NCBI GenBank assembly: GCA_023634235.1
Contig: JAMKCF010000041.1
Coordinates: forward strand, 620,001-684,000
Direction of reading: 5' to 3'
DNA: 64,000 bases
Source of the DNA: Pisaster brevispinus
Lineage: Eukaryota > Echinodermata > Asteroidea > Forcipulatida > Asteriidae
Of this stretch, positions 9,864 to 21,368 are shown piece by piece. Made by a program: the position numbers and the translations under genes. A model generated the notes under the pieces. That model did no database searches. It saw nothing but the letters and a program-made list of their open reading frames with translations, and was not told the origin of the DNA. Position 1 is the first letter of the stretch; each line of letters starts with the position of its first letter.

Positions 9864-12800
9864 GCCAATGCTTCCCTATAAATGTATACAATACTACTTT
9901 TTCTTTTTCTGGTATATGACTCCTGAGGTGTTTTTTTTAAGGGAAAAAAAGTCCTATATATTTTTTATAAATGGTTTGATTCCCATCTCGTGATTACGAA
10001 GTCACGGCACAACGACAAAGTTGGCACCGCGGAACCCGAATAACATTCTCACAATAAATTGTTTAAGTCCCCCCAAAATGTCACTGCGCACAATTAGTGC
10101 CCTTCCGGCATTTTAACATCACTTAAAAATATCCACAGCCTTACTGACTGACATATTAAACACAGCAGAAGAGCTAGACCATTGTAGACCCAGAAGAGCC
10201 ATCAAATACAGAAGAAAGGATAAATACTGAAGCAGGAATATAAATATAACTGATATAATTTAGGTAAAAACATTTATTTTGTTAATAATAAAAAAAGTAT
10301 GATAAAGAACTTATTATTATTTTACAAACTAATTCTTATACTATTAATTGATAATTATTTCATCTCACTAACCGCCAATACTTCTACATTTGTGTTAAAT
10401 TTTGCACACCATAGGGGCCTTTCAGAATAGTCAATGTTAAAAAATTTATAAATATATATATATATTTTTTTGGCCCCACCCACCCCAAATTTCGATTTTT
10501 AAATATTGAATGGCTTCGTAATATAATCTATACACTGAAGAACAAAGTAATGCCTCAAATGAAACAGATATTTTAGGCCAAAGGTCTCCAACATCAGTTG
10601 TTTTCAATGTTTGTTTTTTTCAGGCATAAACAAACAACTTTGTAGTTTAATCAGAAATTGAATTGACAATCTTGGTCAGCTGGGTACTTTTTCTTCTTCG
10701 TTTTCGTTTGTTAATTTATATACTTTTATTATTATTTTTTTTTTACTGAATTTCGATTTTCAGTTGTTTCTTGTGAACCACCCACCCACAATTTCGAGAA
10801 TTTTTTTTTAACACTGACTATTCTGAATGGCCCCATACACGTCTTAAGTTGATAGAAAATGCAAGCTCAGCTCAGTGGAACGATCGAAAACCGGTGCCTT
10901 GCATGATGTACACCGCAAGCTACAGGTACTAGTACCGCGACGCAAGCTACAGTACCAAGCGCAGAGAATGGCCGCCATATAGCCGGCGAAATTTCGGAAC
11001 GCAAAACAGCAACTTCAAAGGATTTCAACAGATTATGAATGTGTCTCGTAAAATAAAATGGGTCAGATGTTTTCAAAACATCGTTTGGTTTATGTTTCTA
11101 ATCAGTTTTCCCTGGTCCCGTTATCCGATCAGATAAGGAGTAAGGAATTTAAAACACAACTCGTCGACACCGACAGTGACAGCATGGAGGTAGAAATACA
11201 TCCTCCATGCTCCTTCGTCTTAAACACAATTAAGAAGAGAGAAAGTCGAAAACAAAATCAGATTCAGTTTTATTATTTAAACGACTGTTCATAATAAATA
11301 CACTTCTTACCAAATAACTATGGTGTAATTACCTTATTAAATTGAGAAATTCCCTCGAATTCTTGCAGTCAATCGCCGGACCGGTTTGAAGACAGACTGA
11401 CTGACGATATGCACGTACGCCGACCCAACTGCTGGTAACAACGTGTGTGTTTATGTTTAAGATCGATAATCGACGCGTTTTTATGCAACCCTTTCATGCA
11501 CTTCTAGAGGGCGCACTTCACTTTTGGTTTTGAGCTGCACGAAAAATCTTGGTCGCGAAAAACGGGCCCTGACTGAAACTGGTGCTCCAACAACGTGACA
11601 ACATCCTTATCGCAATACTGATGAGGGGAATTTCCGTTGTATGTGCATTCCTGTGTTTCTCTGTGAATTACACACCTTATAGGTTCCTCGAATAATAGCA
11701 AAACGTCACCCCATGGTAACTCGAGTTCAGCATTTTGTTGGATAATACAATTCGATTGTTTATTACAGGGATGACTGGATTTGACCACGGAGGTAGGATT
11801 ACACAGTCAGGCTAATACAATTCGAGTGTAAATTGTATTGATAAAATACTGTTTGAGAGTGAGAAAAATTTTACACAAACATGCAATTTGAAACTCTTTG
11901 TTTTTTATTATTTTTGTTTTCAACCCAAAATTCTTTATTATTTGTCTCTATCTAATTAAAACCAAATTAATTAAAAAGTAATTAAAAACAAACAAAATCA
12001 AGCTTAAGTAATCATCGACAACAACTGGGCTTGTAAAGAAGTCACTAGGATGTCAAAAAATTAATGGGAGATGAAAATATAACAATAAGAGGGGGCGACA
12101 GTAACTTCTGTCAACGTCTTACAGTTAGCAAGTTTCTAGGGACCTGTAATACTTTAAGGTTTTAAATGACAAGTGTAGAGAGACGTAATTTTCAGTTGTT
12201 CCTTACATCGGGTAAAAACAAATAATATGTCTCAGATGCTGTTGTTACCTCAATTTAATTGCTTTATTACGCTACCCGCTGCTCAGTTACCGGGTTGCTG
12301 CGGCATCGCATCACCGTAGGGAGGTTCGTCCATTTTCGTCTCTGACTTTAACAAATGACGAATGATGAAAACACAGCCCAAATCCCGTGTTGAGAAAATC
12401 GCGTTGGATTTTTTTCAAACGACTGATTCAAGTAATGCTCACTATTTTTCTAATAAACTTTACTAGCAAATACTAGCTGACTTCATCATTCACACAGAAA
12501 CTGTCAATAATTTTTTTTTTTATCAATCTTGCAACTGTATGATTTTAATGATTCCTCAAACATATTCGTCACTTCGTGAAAACAACAAAAGCGAGACTAT
12601 TATCGGTTATGGAGTCTGCTCTGTAATGAGGTCGGTCGTCGTGGGTTCGACCACACGATTGAGTAAATAGCTTGTTGATTTTTGTCTTTGGGACTTGAAC
12701 ACAGTGCTTATCATACATCGGTGTAAAAAAAAGAGAGAGAGAAAAAAAAGTAAAATACAAATTAACTGCCCTTATCCCCTCGATGGAATTTCATTCAGTA

Positions 12801-12901
12801 ACATTAATACAGAGGCATCCACTGCCAGCATTCCCCATGATAAGTTTGCACGCACCTTGCTTACTACAACGAGGTGCTTAGCCAGATTTATGAAACAATC
12901 A
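9864..12901. other. Intergenic, no supported gene
   Basis: AT-rich sequence with simple runs, including TA repeats near 10446-10462. Two short open frames (11058-11294 plus, 11504-11788 minus) look slightly protein-like but show no recognised domain, conserved partner exon or codon signal, so neither is called. Confidence 0.4.
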
Positions 12902-13093
12902 GGGCCCAATTTCATAGAGCTGCTTAAGCACAAAAAGTAGCTAAGCAGAACAAAATTATGCTTACCAGAATAAGGTTACCAGCCAAACTACCATGTCACA
13001 TGTACAATTTGTGACTGGTATCCTGCTATTTCTACTTAGCAGACAATTGTTAAGCATTATTCTCTGCTTAAGCAGCTCTATGAAATTGGGCCC
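12902..13093. mobile_element. 192-bp MITE with GGGCCCAATTTCATAGAG ends
   Basis: The ends are inverted repeats: the left starts GGGCCCAATTTCATAGAG followed by CTGCTTAAGCA, and the right is its reverse complement ending in ATTGGGCCC. The interior is non-coding. A related but longer and more diverged copy lies at 58954-59234. Confidence 0.8.
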
Positions 13094-13988
13094 AGGAAAT
13101 AAACTTGTTAATACACATAGGCGTCGTCGTGACAACCCAGGGGCAGGGGAAAACTGTCATCTCCAATTCTGGAGAAGTGGGGAAAGTTCGGGCACAGCAA
13201 AAAGAGAAACAATTTGATAGAGAGAGAGCAAATTAAGAAGACTTTTTATCCGGTATTAGAAATTGGTAGGGCCTCATGTTTTTTTTATCTGTGCGTAAAA
13301 TTTCAGGCAAATCCACCCCTCTGCCCCTAACCAAAGAGTTTCCACGTTGTTACACTGCAATAATTGATACTATGTTATGACACTATGATGGTTACATTTT
13401 TGTTCAGGTTAACTATTTGTTTTAATTTTAAAACTCACTTTCATTTCTGATATTGTTTACATCAACAACCTTTTTTTTTAACGGGGGTCTGGTTGGACAG
13501 GATTTGTTTATTTAAAACTCGTTCGAAGAACCTTCGTTTCAGTCTCTGGAGTAAAAACAATCAACGAGCTGATCTTTAAATCCGAATATGTAAAACCACG
13601 CCCCTGATCAGTCACAGCACGTGACTGTCAAATTACGACGTCATCTCTCTTCTTGATCCGCACACCTTGTTAGAGCTTTGTCTTTCAATGTTACGTAACT
13701 TTGTGACAGCTTCGTGTTTTACTTTTTCATCTGTATTTTAGCAAAAACAATAAAGAGGCAAAAATACAAAGAACCGTCAATTGATGGGTTTAGTTTTAGA
13801 AAGAAAAGTGCAAATGAAGTGAAAGATAAGAAAGATGTTATTGAATAAACAATGCAATGTACTCGTTAGAATTTCTTCTGCGAGAAGTTATGCGGGCACG
13901 CGCAAATTGAGGATACTGAGTGGGTGCTGCAGCACTCAAAACCTGTTGGTATCTCAAAGTGACGGATACAAGGTTGTCATCATCATGG

Positions 13989-15086
13989 TTAGTGTTCTGA
14001 ACAACAGCATTGGCCTGACTTACTTTCCAAGTGTCGTTTCATCATAGCTTCGAACCAGTCTTCAAGATTCATCCTGATGACTTTGAAGACTCCGGGTGTG
14101 TCCTCTGCCATGGTGAAAGCCACTGGCTCAGCCTCAAACACACCACCGTAGAAAGCCGAGACATGGACAGTAAAAACGATCTTTTCTCCACCAACAATCG
14201 GGAACTGGACGTCCCAATTATCCCTTCTTGTAGGAGATATTTTCATCCTACCCCAGATCTTATTTCTGATGCATTCTTCTAGACATTGAGTGACCAGATC
14301 TTGGTATTTCTGACTGACCTTCCCATCTTCTATCTCGAAGACGTTGTTATCATCAATGACAATGATGACACCACCACTTGAGTTTGCCAAAGCACTTATA
14401 AGATTTGCTAACAAGTTTTCAATTATTTTTGTAATTTCTTCCCGCTCAAGGGACGCGTCTATACTATTGCCTTTATCTCTGCTAATGAAAACATACTTTT
14501 GGAAAATGTGTAACTGTGCACGGGCGGTTGTTTTTAAACCATGACAACATGGATCTGCGGAGTTGGAGTGGGAGTGGTTTAATTCCAAATCTAAATGCTG
14601 CGTTACTATTGGTTGAGTGTGGCTCTTTGGTCGTTCATTGCGTATCAGAATAGCCAGTGCCTCATCAAAGTTCCTGACAACGCGCGTGACGTCAGCGGCA
14701 GCTGATAGCACGTGAAGTTTGTATTCCAAGGTTATTGGTCGAACGGAAGGCGTCACGTGACAGAATAGATATTCGTCGTTTTGAGATTGGCTGCAGAACT
14801 CAAAAATATCCCAATCATCAGGTATGAGTTTTAAAGCTTCTTGATCGATAATTTTCTTCCACTGGTCAAGGTGTTTCGCAGTCACTTTTTCACGGAGCCC
14901 ACTCTTTTTAATGCGCCCCTCGCGTTGCAAGTTTCTCATTCTGATGACCCCACGCCTTTGATGATTTGAGATCGCAGTTATTGTTCTCATGATATCGTCC
15001 TTTTCTTGTCTTATTTCGTCTTTCTTTTTCATTATATGCACGTCGATGCTAATTTCAAGCTGTTTATTGTCAGTTCTGACGGCCAT
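13989..15086 (-). CDS. Short Schlafen-like protein, core domain only
   Basis: Encodes 365 residues from the ATG at 15086, chosen over one 14 codons upstream because it has a good context (ATCATGG) and matches the paralogue's start region. Residues 1-150 resemble the Schlafen N-lobe (HLDQWKK, then EYLFCHVTPS and a Y-L-V-L strand). Later residues form the AlbA_2-like lobe (NLISALANSSGGVIIVIDD, then a WDVQFP strand, FYGGVFEAEP and WFEAMMKRHLE). The paralogue at 17548 shares this order and many residues. The paired Glu residues of the Schlafen RNase site are not recognisable here, while the IDD acid is kept, so nuclease activity is doubtful. Near the 3' end GAAA|GTAAGT forms a strong phase-1 donor (last exon base 14024), exactly where the paralogue splices into its helicase part. 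The gene may therefore either stop at TAA or continue into unseen exons. Possible polyadenylation signal, TTTATT on the plus strand, near 13507. Confidence 0.8.
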   Translation of the reverse strand: MAVRTDNKQLEISIDVHIMKKKDEIRQEKDDIMRTITAISNHQRRGVIRMRNLQREGRIKKSGLREKVTAKHLDQWKKIIDQEALKLIPDDWDIFEFCSQSQNDEYLFCHVTPSVRPITLEYKLHVLSAAADVTRVVRNFDEALAILIRNERPKSHTQPIVTQHLDLELNHSHSNSADPCCHGLKTTARAQLHIFQKYVFISRDKGNSIDASLEREEITKIIENLLANLISALANSSGGVIIVIDDNNVFEIEDGKVSQKYQDLVTQCLEECIRNKIWGRMKISPTRRDNWDVQFPIVGGEKIVFTVHVSAFYGGVFEAEPVAFTMAEDTPGVFKVIRMNLEDWFEAMMKRHLESKSGQCCCSEH

Positions 15087-16164
15087 GATGACTTGATGCA
15101 CCCGACACACTAAACAAACAGTAAACACTGTAGGCCAGGCTCGACACTGACCTCTTGTAACTCATCACACACATCAACCAAACCTAAAAGTCAATGTCTG
15201 CCCGGTGTCAGAATCATCTTCTTAGATCAAATGACAATAAAATATGCAAACAGATCAGTAGCCCAGTACATGGTACAAAATGGGAAATTTTAATGGTGGT
15301 GTGTCAAGTTTATTAATTGAAATGCTGAGCAAATTGAGCGGGGAACAGTCACCATGTCACGGTATCAAAATCACCTTAGTAGTCGGGTGCTATTGATGGC
15401 TGGCGAATATCACACTATTCAGTCACGAGACATTTTGAGCTGATGCCTCAGATCAGATCACAGAACATCAACAAAACAGGGGGCCTACATAGCCTGTGGG
15501 GTCGATCAAACGAGAGATGAGATGAGGGGGCGAGTATAATGATATGTACAATCGGAGAGCAGTGCAGGACAACATGGATGCAAGCAACACGTCCATAGAG
15601 CAAGATTCTTCCGGTGAATCCTGGTTCCTGGTTTGAGGCCAATATTTACAATGTTGAGTCGCAACGATGTTGCAATGGCGTGACCTACCTGCTCGGTGAC
15701 ACGCATCCAGACATTATGTTAGCATCATTTGTGAATACTTATTATGTTTACATAATGTGAATGAATAATGGTGCAGCCTGCCCTTCACCACCGCAGCAGA
15801 CGAAGGGTGAAGTGCATGCTGCGTACAAAGGTTATGATCGTAGAATTTGCCCCATCAAATCACCTTGAGCCGAAATTCATGCACGCAAACAACAGCATCA
15901 ATAACAATCAATTCCACGAACATTGTAATGTATAGATGGAAGTTGGAAATACCCGTCGAATTTTTACTATACAGCGTTATGGTGTGCCAAGTAGTGTTTG
16001 TAACCGTGTGGTTATTTGGTTTTCCAGGTAAGTTTTGCTGAGGACAGATTCTATGAGCTAATTTGAAATACTTTTACATTACAATGAAATCTAACACTAA
16101 CACTACAGATCTAAACTTGCATTGGGGATAACAAATATTATTTGGTTTTACCCATTAGTTGTTT

Positions 16165-16335
16165 TACACTGCAAAAACTGGTGTGTTAAAACTGACACCA
16201 TGGGTGTTTGTGTTGTCGTATATTATAGATACCAAAAAGAATCAAAATTTACACCATAGGGTGTTAAAATAACAATAATTTCCGCAAGAATAATTATAAT
16301 GGTGTCAGTTTTAACACCCCAGTTTTTGCAGAGTA
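16165..16335. mobile_element. 171-bp MITE with CACTGCAAAAACTGG ends
   Basis: The left end is TACACTGCAAAAACTGG, with GTGTTAAAACTGACACCA further in, and the right end is the near-perfect reverse complement. CACTG-type termini with CAAAAA are seen in En/Spm (CACTA) derived elements of animals, so that superfamily is a reasonable but unproven assignment. It lies in the shared upstream region of the divergent Schlafen genes. Confidence 0.7.
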
Positions 16336-17500
16336 CCCATGTTAGGATGTTAGGATGAGTTTCTTTACACAGGGTAAAACCAAATGTTATTTATAATGAA
16401 AGGTAAACAGTTGGTGCATGCCACGAGGCGATATGATTGGGTTTTACTTTACACTAAAACCTGCCCATAGATTGAACCTGTGATGGCCTGATGAGTACAT
16501 TACCGAATGAAAGACACACATGTTTATGGGAAAAAGCACATGGGAACTTGGTACACAATATATACACAGTGAAAGTGAAATAGAAGTTTACATTGTCTCC
16601 AGTTTGTTTTGGAACAGAACATAAGACCGACTGGAATGGGAAACACAAGCTAATATTAATTACATTTCAAGAACCGAAACATGGAAACTGTTGTTGAGAT
16701 TTTGTTCATATTTTTATGAACCCAAACCCACAATTCATATAGGGATACCCTTTTCGAACCGCGGCTTGGGCTCGGGCTTTGGTTTCGTCCGCCTGATTGA
16801 AGCCCCTTAAATGAAGGAAAGATAACTTACAGAGCCTAAGCCAAAGCCCATGTCCATATAAGACCTTGGTTTCGAAAAGGGGTTATATAGGTGGCTGCTT
16901 GTATCAAGGTTTACCGCCATTACTGTGACGCATTTCCGCCTTCGTACGATTTTCTTGTATTACTATTAATGTTTCTAGGTCCATGCCTTTACGGTGCGTA
17001 TTGTTTCGATTTTGTATAAATTATATAGTTACGTCAACATCATGGTTGGAGATGAATGTCTTGATATGACCATGGAGGAATAAAATGGATTGTGTATATT
17101 TGCCGTATGAGGCCCGTGCCAGAGACCTATACTCTAAATTAAAATGGTTTAGCCAGTCTTATCATAAAGAGGCGGGAATTTAACAAATATAGGGACATGT
17201 GAATAAAAACACGCGTGTCTACCCCTGACTGGGTAGCGCGACCTCTGCCCCAAAGAACATAATAGCAATAACCCTCATGTTGAACACAAAGTTGTCTAAT
17301 GTCGATTTTTATTTCAGAACAAGGCCTCCTCAAGGAACCCGGGTATCTTCAACGCGGGAAGACGTGAGGAGAAAAAAATGATGTGTGTGTGCGTGTCAAC
17401 GTCAAGGTCCCTTCAAACCGCATTTCGTTTGTTCAAGGAAATACATCTTTAAATAGATAATAATAAACAAATAAAAGTCACCAGACAAGTTGCTGTTTTA

Positions 17501-17510
17501 TTTCGGTTTC
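17501..17510 (-). promoter_or_regulatory. ISRE/IRF-like site upstream of the long Schlafen gene
   Basis: TTTCGGTTTC on the plus strand is GAAACCGAAA on the minus strand, matching the IRF core GAAANNGAAA. It ends 37 bases before the start codon at 17548. Vertebrate Schlafen genes are interferon-induced through such sites; echinoderms have IRF factors but no classical interferon. A single 10-mer with eight fixed bases can occur by chance, so this is only a candidate. Confidence 0.3.
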
Positions 17511-17547
17511 GATTTGTAACATTATTTGGGCTCGTGTTAGAAACAAC

Positions 17548-18616
17548 ATGGCTGCCGGTGGTGAACATGCTCCCAGTGAATCTAGTCATTTCACAATGGA
17601 TATCCACATCACGTTTTCCAAGGCAACACCGAGTGGTAACGAAGCACTGATAAAAGCAGAGAGGGAGACATTTGTGCGTGCTGCATGCGCCGCCTTCAAC
17701 TCAAAACAACGAGAAGTTCTGAAACTGAGAATTGTGAACAGAGGTGTACTGGCACAGGAACACATTGACAAGTGGGAGGAAGGCACGCGGGGTGAACTCT
17801 GTAAGAGACTCAAACCTTCTCGGTGGCAGGAGTGTCTTGACTTCAGTTGCCCCTCTGGCTCGGAGTATTTGTATTGTTATACCAAACCAACCTTGCAACC
17901 GACCACTTTGAGCTATAACCTCAGGATACCGACAGATACGAGCACAGAGCTTGTGGATGGCTATCACCAGTTGATGACGATCTTGTCGAGGGAGGACGGA
18001 GGTGCGGCTACCGGTCGCCCATACTTCGATTTCGATGAACACGTACCACGAGTTGAGGGCCAAGAGCTGCCGGAAGTTGCATCAACATCTAATGACGATG
18101 CACGGTGTCACATCCGGGGGCTCTCCGAACTCAAACTGGGTGACATCTTCAACACACCAGAGTCTAAGATAGTGCAGTTTAAGAAGTTGAAAGACGGAAA
18201 GGCGCTGGCTGCAAATATTGAAAAACATCTGTCAGACTACATGGGTGCATTTGCAAACCATGATGGAGGTTGGGTCATCGTGGGTATTGAAGACACCAAT
18301 TGTAAGGTGATGGGTCAGGTGGTTCCTGAAAGAACGAAGGCTGAGATTATAAACTTTCTTGACAAGTGTGCCAAGCGGAAAATCTGGGGGAGCAGGCAAG
18401 AGGTTCCTACCCGTGGGAGGCACTGGGACGTCTACTTTCAACCCTTGGGAGAAGACAGGTACCTTATTGAGGTTCGAGTAAATCCTTTCTACGGAGGGGT
18501 ATTTCAGAAAAAACCCGAATCGTACATCTTTGAGGTGAATGAAGATGGAGAAAAGGTGGTTGAGGAAATGAAGTTTGGTGCTTGGATAGAGGCTATGATG
18601 AGGGAGAAATTAGCAG
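17548..18616 (+). CDS. Long Schlafen-like gene, exon 1 (Schlafen core)
   Basis: First coding exon of a 1135-residue Schlafen; the ATG sits in AACATGG context. It encodes residues 1-356 plus one base. Residues about 17-150 are the N-lobe (HIDKWEE, then EYLYCYTKP and a Y-L-I strand). About 200-345 are the AlbA_2-like C-lobe: ESKIVQFKKL, YMGAFANHDGGWVIVGIED, a WDVYFQ strand, NPFYGGVFQKKPESYIF and WIEAMM. In vertebrate SLFN11/13, where the core acts as a tRNA/rRNA endonuclease, the active site is ExxxxE...D. Here E205 and D249 are present but the second Glu is Q210. The exon ends GCAG|GTGCGT (donor at 18617) in phase 1; reading through gives a stop two codons later, so an unspliced transcript would encode a core-only form. 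Likely role: RNA-targeting innate defence, inferred from family. Confidence 0.85.
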
Positions 18617-18674
18617 GTGCGTAGACAATTTAGAACCAGACAGGATTAGCGATGAATATAGAGAGAGAAAAAAA

Positions 18675-20557
18675 AATCTGAAAGCTCACTGATTAGATTC
18701 TAAGGCCGTGTCCGAAACGGCGACTTCGGCTACAGCTAGAGCTAGATCAGCGCGTCTGTCAGTGTTGAAGAATAGGCAGACGCGCGCGATCTAGCCCTAG
18801 CTGTAGCCGAAGTCGCCGTTTCGGACACGGCCTAAAGCTCATACCAGCCAGTGTGTCGATCCTCCAGAGAGCAATTTCCATCTGAAAGCTCACTGATTCT
18901 AAAGTTCATACCAGTGCAAATTTTTCAGAGAAATATTTCCAACTGAAGGCTCACTGATTCTAAAGTTCATACCAGTACCAATCCTCCAGAGAAATATTTC
19001 CATCTGAAAGCTCACTGATTCTTAAGTTCATACCAGTACCAATCCTCCAGAGAAATATTTCCATCTGAAAGCTCACTGATTCTTAAGTTCATACCAGTAC
19101 CAATCCTCCAGAGAAATATTTCCATCTGAAAGCTCACTGATTCTAAAGTTCATACCAGTGCAAATTTTTCAGAGAAATATTTCCAACTGAAGGCTCACTG
19201 ATTCTAAAGTTCATACCAGTACCAATCCTCCAGAGAAATATTTCCATCTGAAAGTTCACTGATTCTAAAGTTCATACCAGTACCAATCCTCCAGAGAAAT
19301 ATTTCCAACTGAAGGCTCACTGATTCTAAAGTTCATACCAGTACCAATCCTCCAGAGAAATATTTCCATCTGAAAGTTCACTGATTCTAAAGTTCATACC
19401 AGTACCAATCCTCCAGAGAAATATTTCCAACTGAAGGCTCACTGATTCTAAAGTTCATACCAGTACCAATCCTCCAGAGAAATATTTCCATCTGAAAGCT
19501 CACTGATTCTAAAGTTCATACCAGTACCAATCCTCTAGAGAAATATTTCCATCTGAAAGCTCACTGATTCTTAAGTTCATACCAGTACCAATCCTCCAGA
19601 GAAATATTTCCATCTGAAAGCTCACTGATTCTTAAGTTCATACCAGTACCAATCCTCCAGAGAAATATTTCCAACTGAAGGCTCACTGATTCTAAAGTTC
19701 ATACCAGTACCAATCCTCCAGAGAAATATTTCCATCTGAAAGTTCACTGATTCTAAAGTTCATACCAGTACCAATCCTCCAGAGAAATATTTCCAACTGA
19801 AGGCTCACTGATTCTAAAGTTCATACCAGTACCAATCCTCCAGAGAAATATTTCCATCTGAAAGCTCACTGATTCTAAAGTTCATACCAGTACCAATCCT
19901 CTAGAGAAATATTTCCATCTGAAAGCTCACTGATTCTTAAGTTCATACCAGTACCAATCCTCCAGAGAAATATTTCCATCTGAAAGCTCACTGATTCTTA
20001 AGTTCATACCAGTACCAATCCTCCAGAGAAATATTTCCATCTGAAAGCTCACTGATTCTAAAGTTCATACCAGTGCAAATTTTTCAGAGAAATATTTCCA
20101 ACTGAAGGCTCACTGATTCTAAAGTTCATACCAGTACCAATCCTCCAGAGAAATATTTCCATCTGAAAGTTCACTGATTCTAAAGTTCATACCAGTACCA
20201 ATCCTCCAGAGAAATATTTCCAACTGAAGGCTCACTGATTCTAAAGTTCATACCAGTACCAATCCTCCAGAGAAATATTTCCATCTGAAAGTTCACTGAT
20301 TCTAAAGTTCATACCAGTACCAATCCTCCAGAGAAATATTTCCAACTGAAGGCTCACTGATTCTAAAGTTCATACCAGTACCAATCCTCCAGAGAAATAT
20401 TTCCATCTGAAAGCTCACTGATTCTAAAGTTCATACCAGTACCAATCCTCTAGAGAAATATTTCCATCTGACCAATCCTCCAGAGAAATATTTCCATCTG
20501 AAAGCTCAATGATTCTAATGTTCGTGCCAGTACCAATCCTCCAGAGAAATACATCCC
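18675..20557. repeat. 61-bp minisatellite in intron 1 of the long Schlafen gene
   Basis: About 28 tandem units of 61 bp, each holding CTGATTCTAAAGTTCATACC, then AGTACCAATCCTCCAGAG and AAATATTTCCA. Variants (GTGCAAATTTTTC in place of GTACCAATCCTCC, GGCTCAC for AGCTCAC, CTAGAG for CCAGAG) recur in blocks, for example CTAGAG about 366 bp and then 549 bp apart. That indicates duplication of multi-unit blocks. The array is intronic (intron 18617-21918). A hairpin element interrupts its first, diverged unit. Confidence 0.95.
18703..18833. mobile_element. 131-bp near-perfect hairpin MITE
   Basis: The left half starts AGGCCGTGTCCGAAACGGCG and the right half is its reverse complement, ending at CACGGCCT. 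Pairing continues for about 55 bases with few mismatches, around a loop near AGTGTTGAAGAATAG. It is flanked by TAA-like bases on both sides and sits inside a 61-bp repeat unit, which dates the insertion after the array began. Confidence 0.85.
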
Positions 20558-20964
20558 GATGACAACTATAAAGTAAACAAACTCTAAATCATTATAACTT
20601 ATTTATTAATCAAAATACTTTTTCTCATCTCTATTGAGACGATCACTCCGTCATCTTCTTCCCTTTATTATTAAAACATTTTACCAGTAGTGGCTAATTA
20701 TTCTTTCTCAGAGGAGAGATGCAGTTACGAGATGCAACAGAAGTTCGAAAAGCTGAGTACTTATATATCTGGTGGATGCCAAGTGTTTGCTCTGAAGAAC
20801 TCGCATAAAGACATTCAAGAAAAGATGTTCACAAGTAAGGATGGTAGATGTTAATTGTGCATCAGGGATAAAGAAAACCATTTTGTTTTTTGCCCTAGTG
20901 TACATCAATGTGTAAGCACTGTATACTCAGTACTTTCCCAAGTCCTGTGGAAAAATCAGGCAAA

Positions 20965-21110
20965 TTACTCCTGTGGGATTCGAACTAACTACCTTTGCCA
21001 TGCTTGAGCAGATCCAACTGACCAACTACTGAGCTACCCCAGTGGTTAGTTGCAGTTCGAATCCTATGTTTTTAGCAATGGGTCGTATAGGTTCAAATCC
21101 CACTCGATGT
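20965..21110 (-). repeat. tRNA-derived (SINE-like) sequence
   Basis: On the minus strand the order is TAGCTCAGTAGTTGG (A-box and D-arm like), then, about 45 bases later, AGTTCGAATCCCAC (B-box/T-loop like). Further partial T-loop motifs (AGTTCGAATCC, GGTTCAAATCCCAC) follow on the plus strand at 21053-21103. Stems are incomplete, so it is a tRNA-derived repeat and not a working tRNA. Confidence 0.45.
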
Positions 21111-21137
21111 GCCTGTGGATATTTGTTCACAGGACTC

Positions 21138-21368
21138 TGGGAAAGCATACATTCGCTCGGCCCCAGCGGCCTATCCAGGACCGCTGGGATGGGCTAATCA
21201 GCTTGCACAGATTCCTGTTCAGGAAGTACGTCATGCATGCAGTGCTTGCAGTGTGAGTGTGATGCATGATGGGACTGAGCATTAACCAATGAGCGTGCTT
21301 GATACGTTTGCCCATCCCAGCGCCTTTGGTTTCAAGGCAAGGCGCTGGGGACGAGCGAAAAGCATACA
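21138..21368. mobile_element. About 230-bp palindromic MITE
   Basis: The left part has GCATACATTCGCTCG and GGCCCCAGCG. The right part has the inverted partner CGCTGGGGACGAGCG followed by AAAAGCAT. A second internal inverted pair (CCGCTGGGATGGGC at about 21181, GCCCATCCCAGCG at 21309) lies inside it. It is intronic in the long Schlafen gene. Confidence 0.65.

Noticed and set aside
11058..11294. 78-codon frame starting MGQMFSK, resembling an N-myristoylation signal
   Set aside because: MGxxxS/T occurs easily by chance. No homology is recognised and no convincing splice partner was found.
11504..11788. 94-codon minus frame with protein-like composition
   Set aside because: No recognised family. 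I considered it as the missing downstream exon of the short Schlafen gene, but it has no similarity to the helicase or linker of the long paralogue and no clear phase-1 acceptor.
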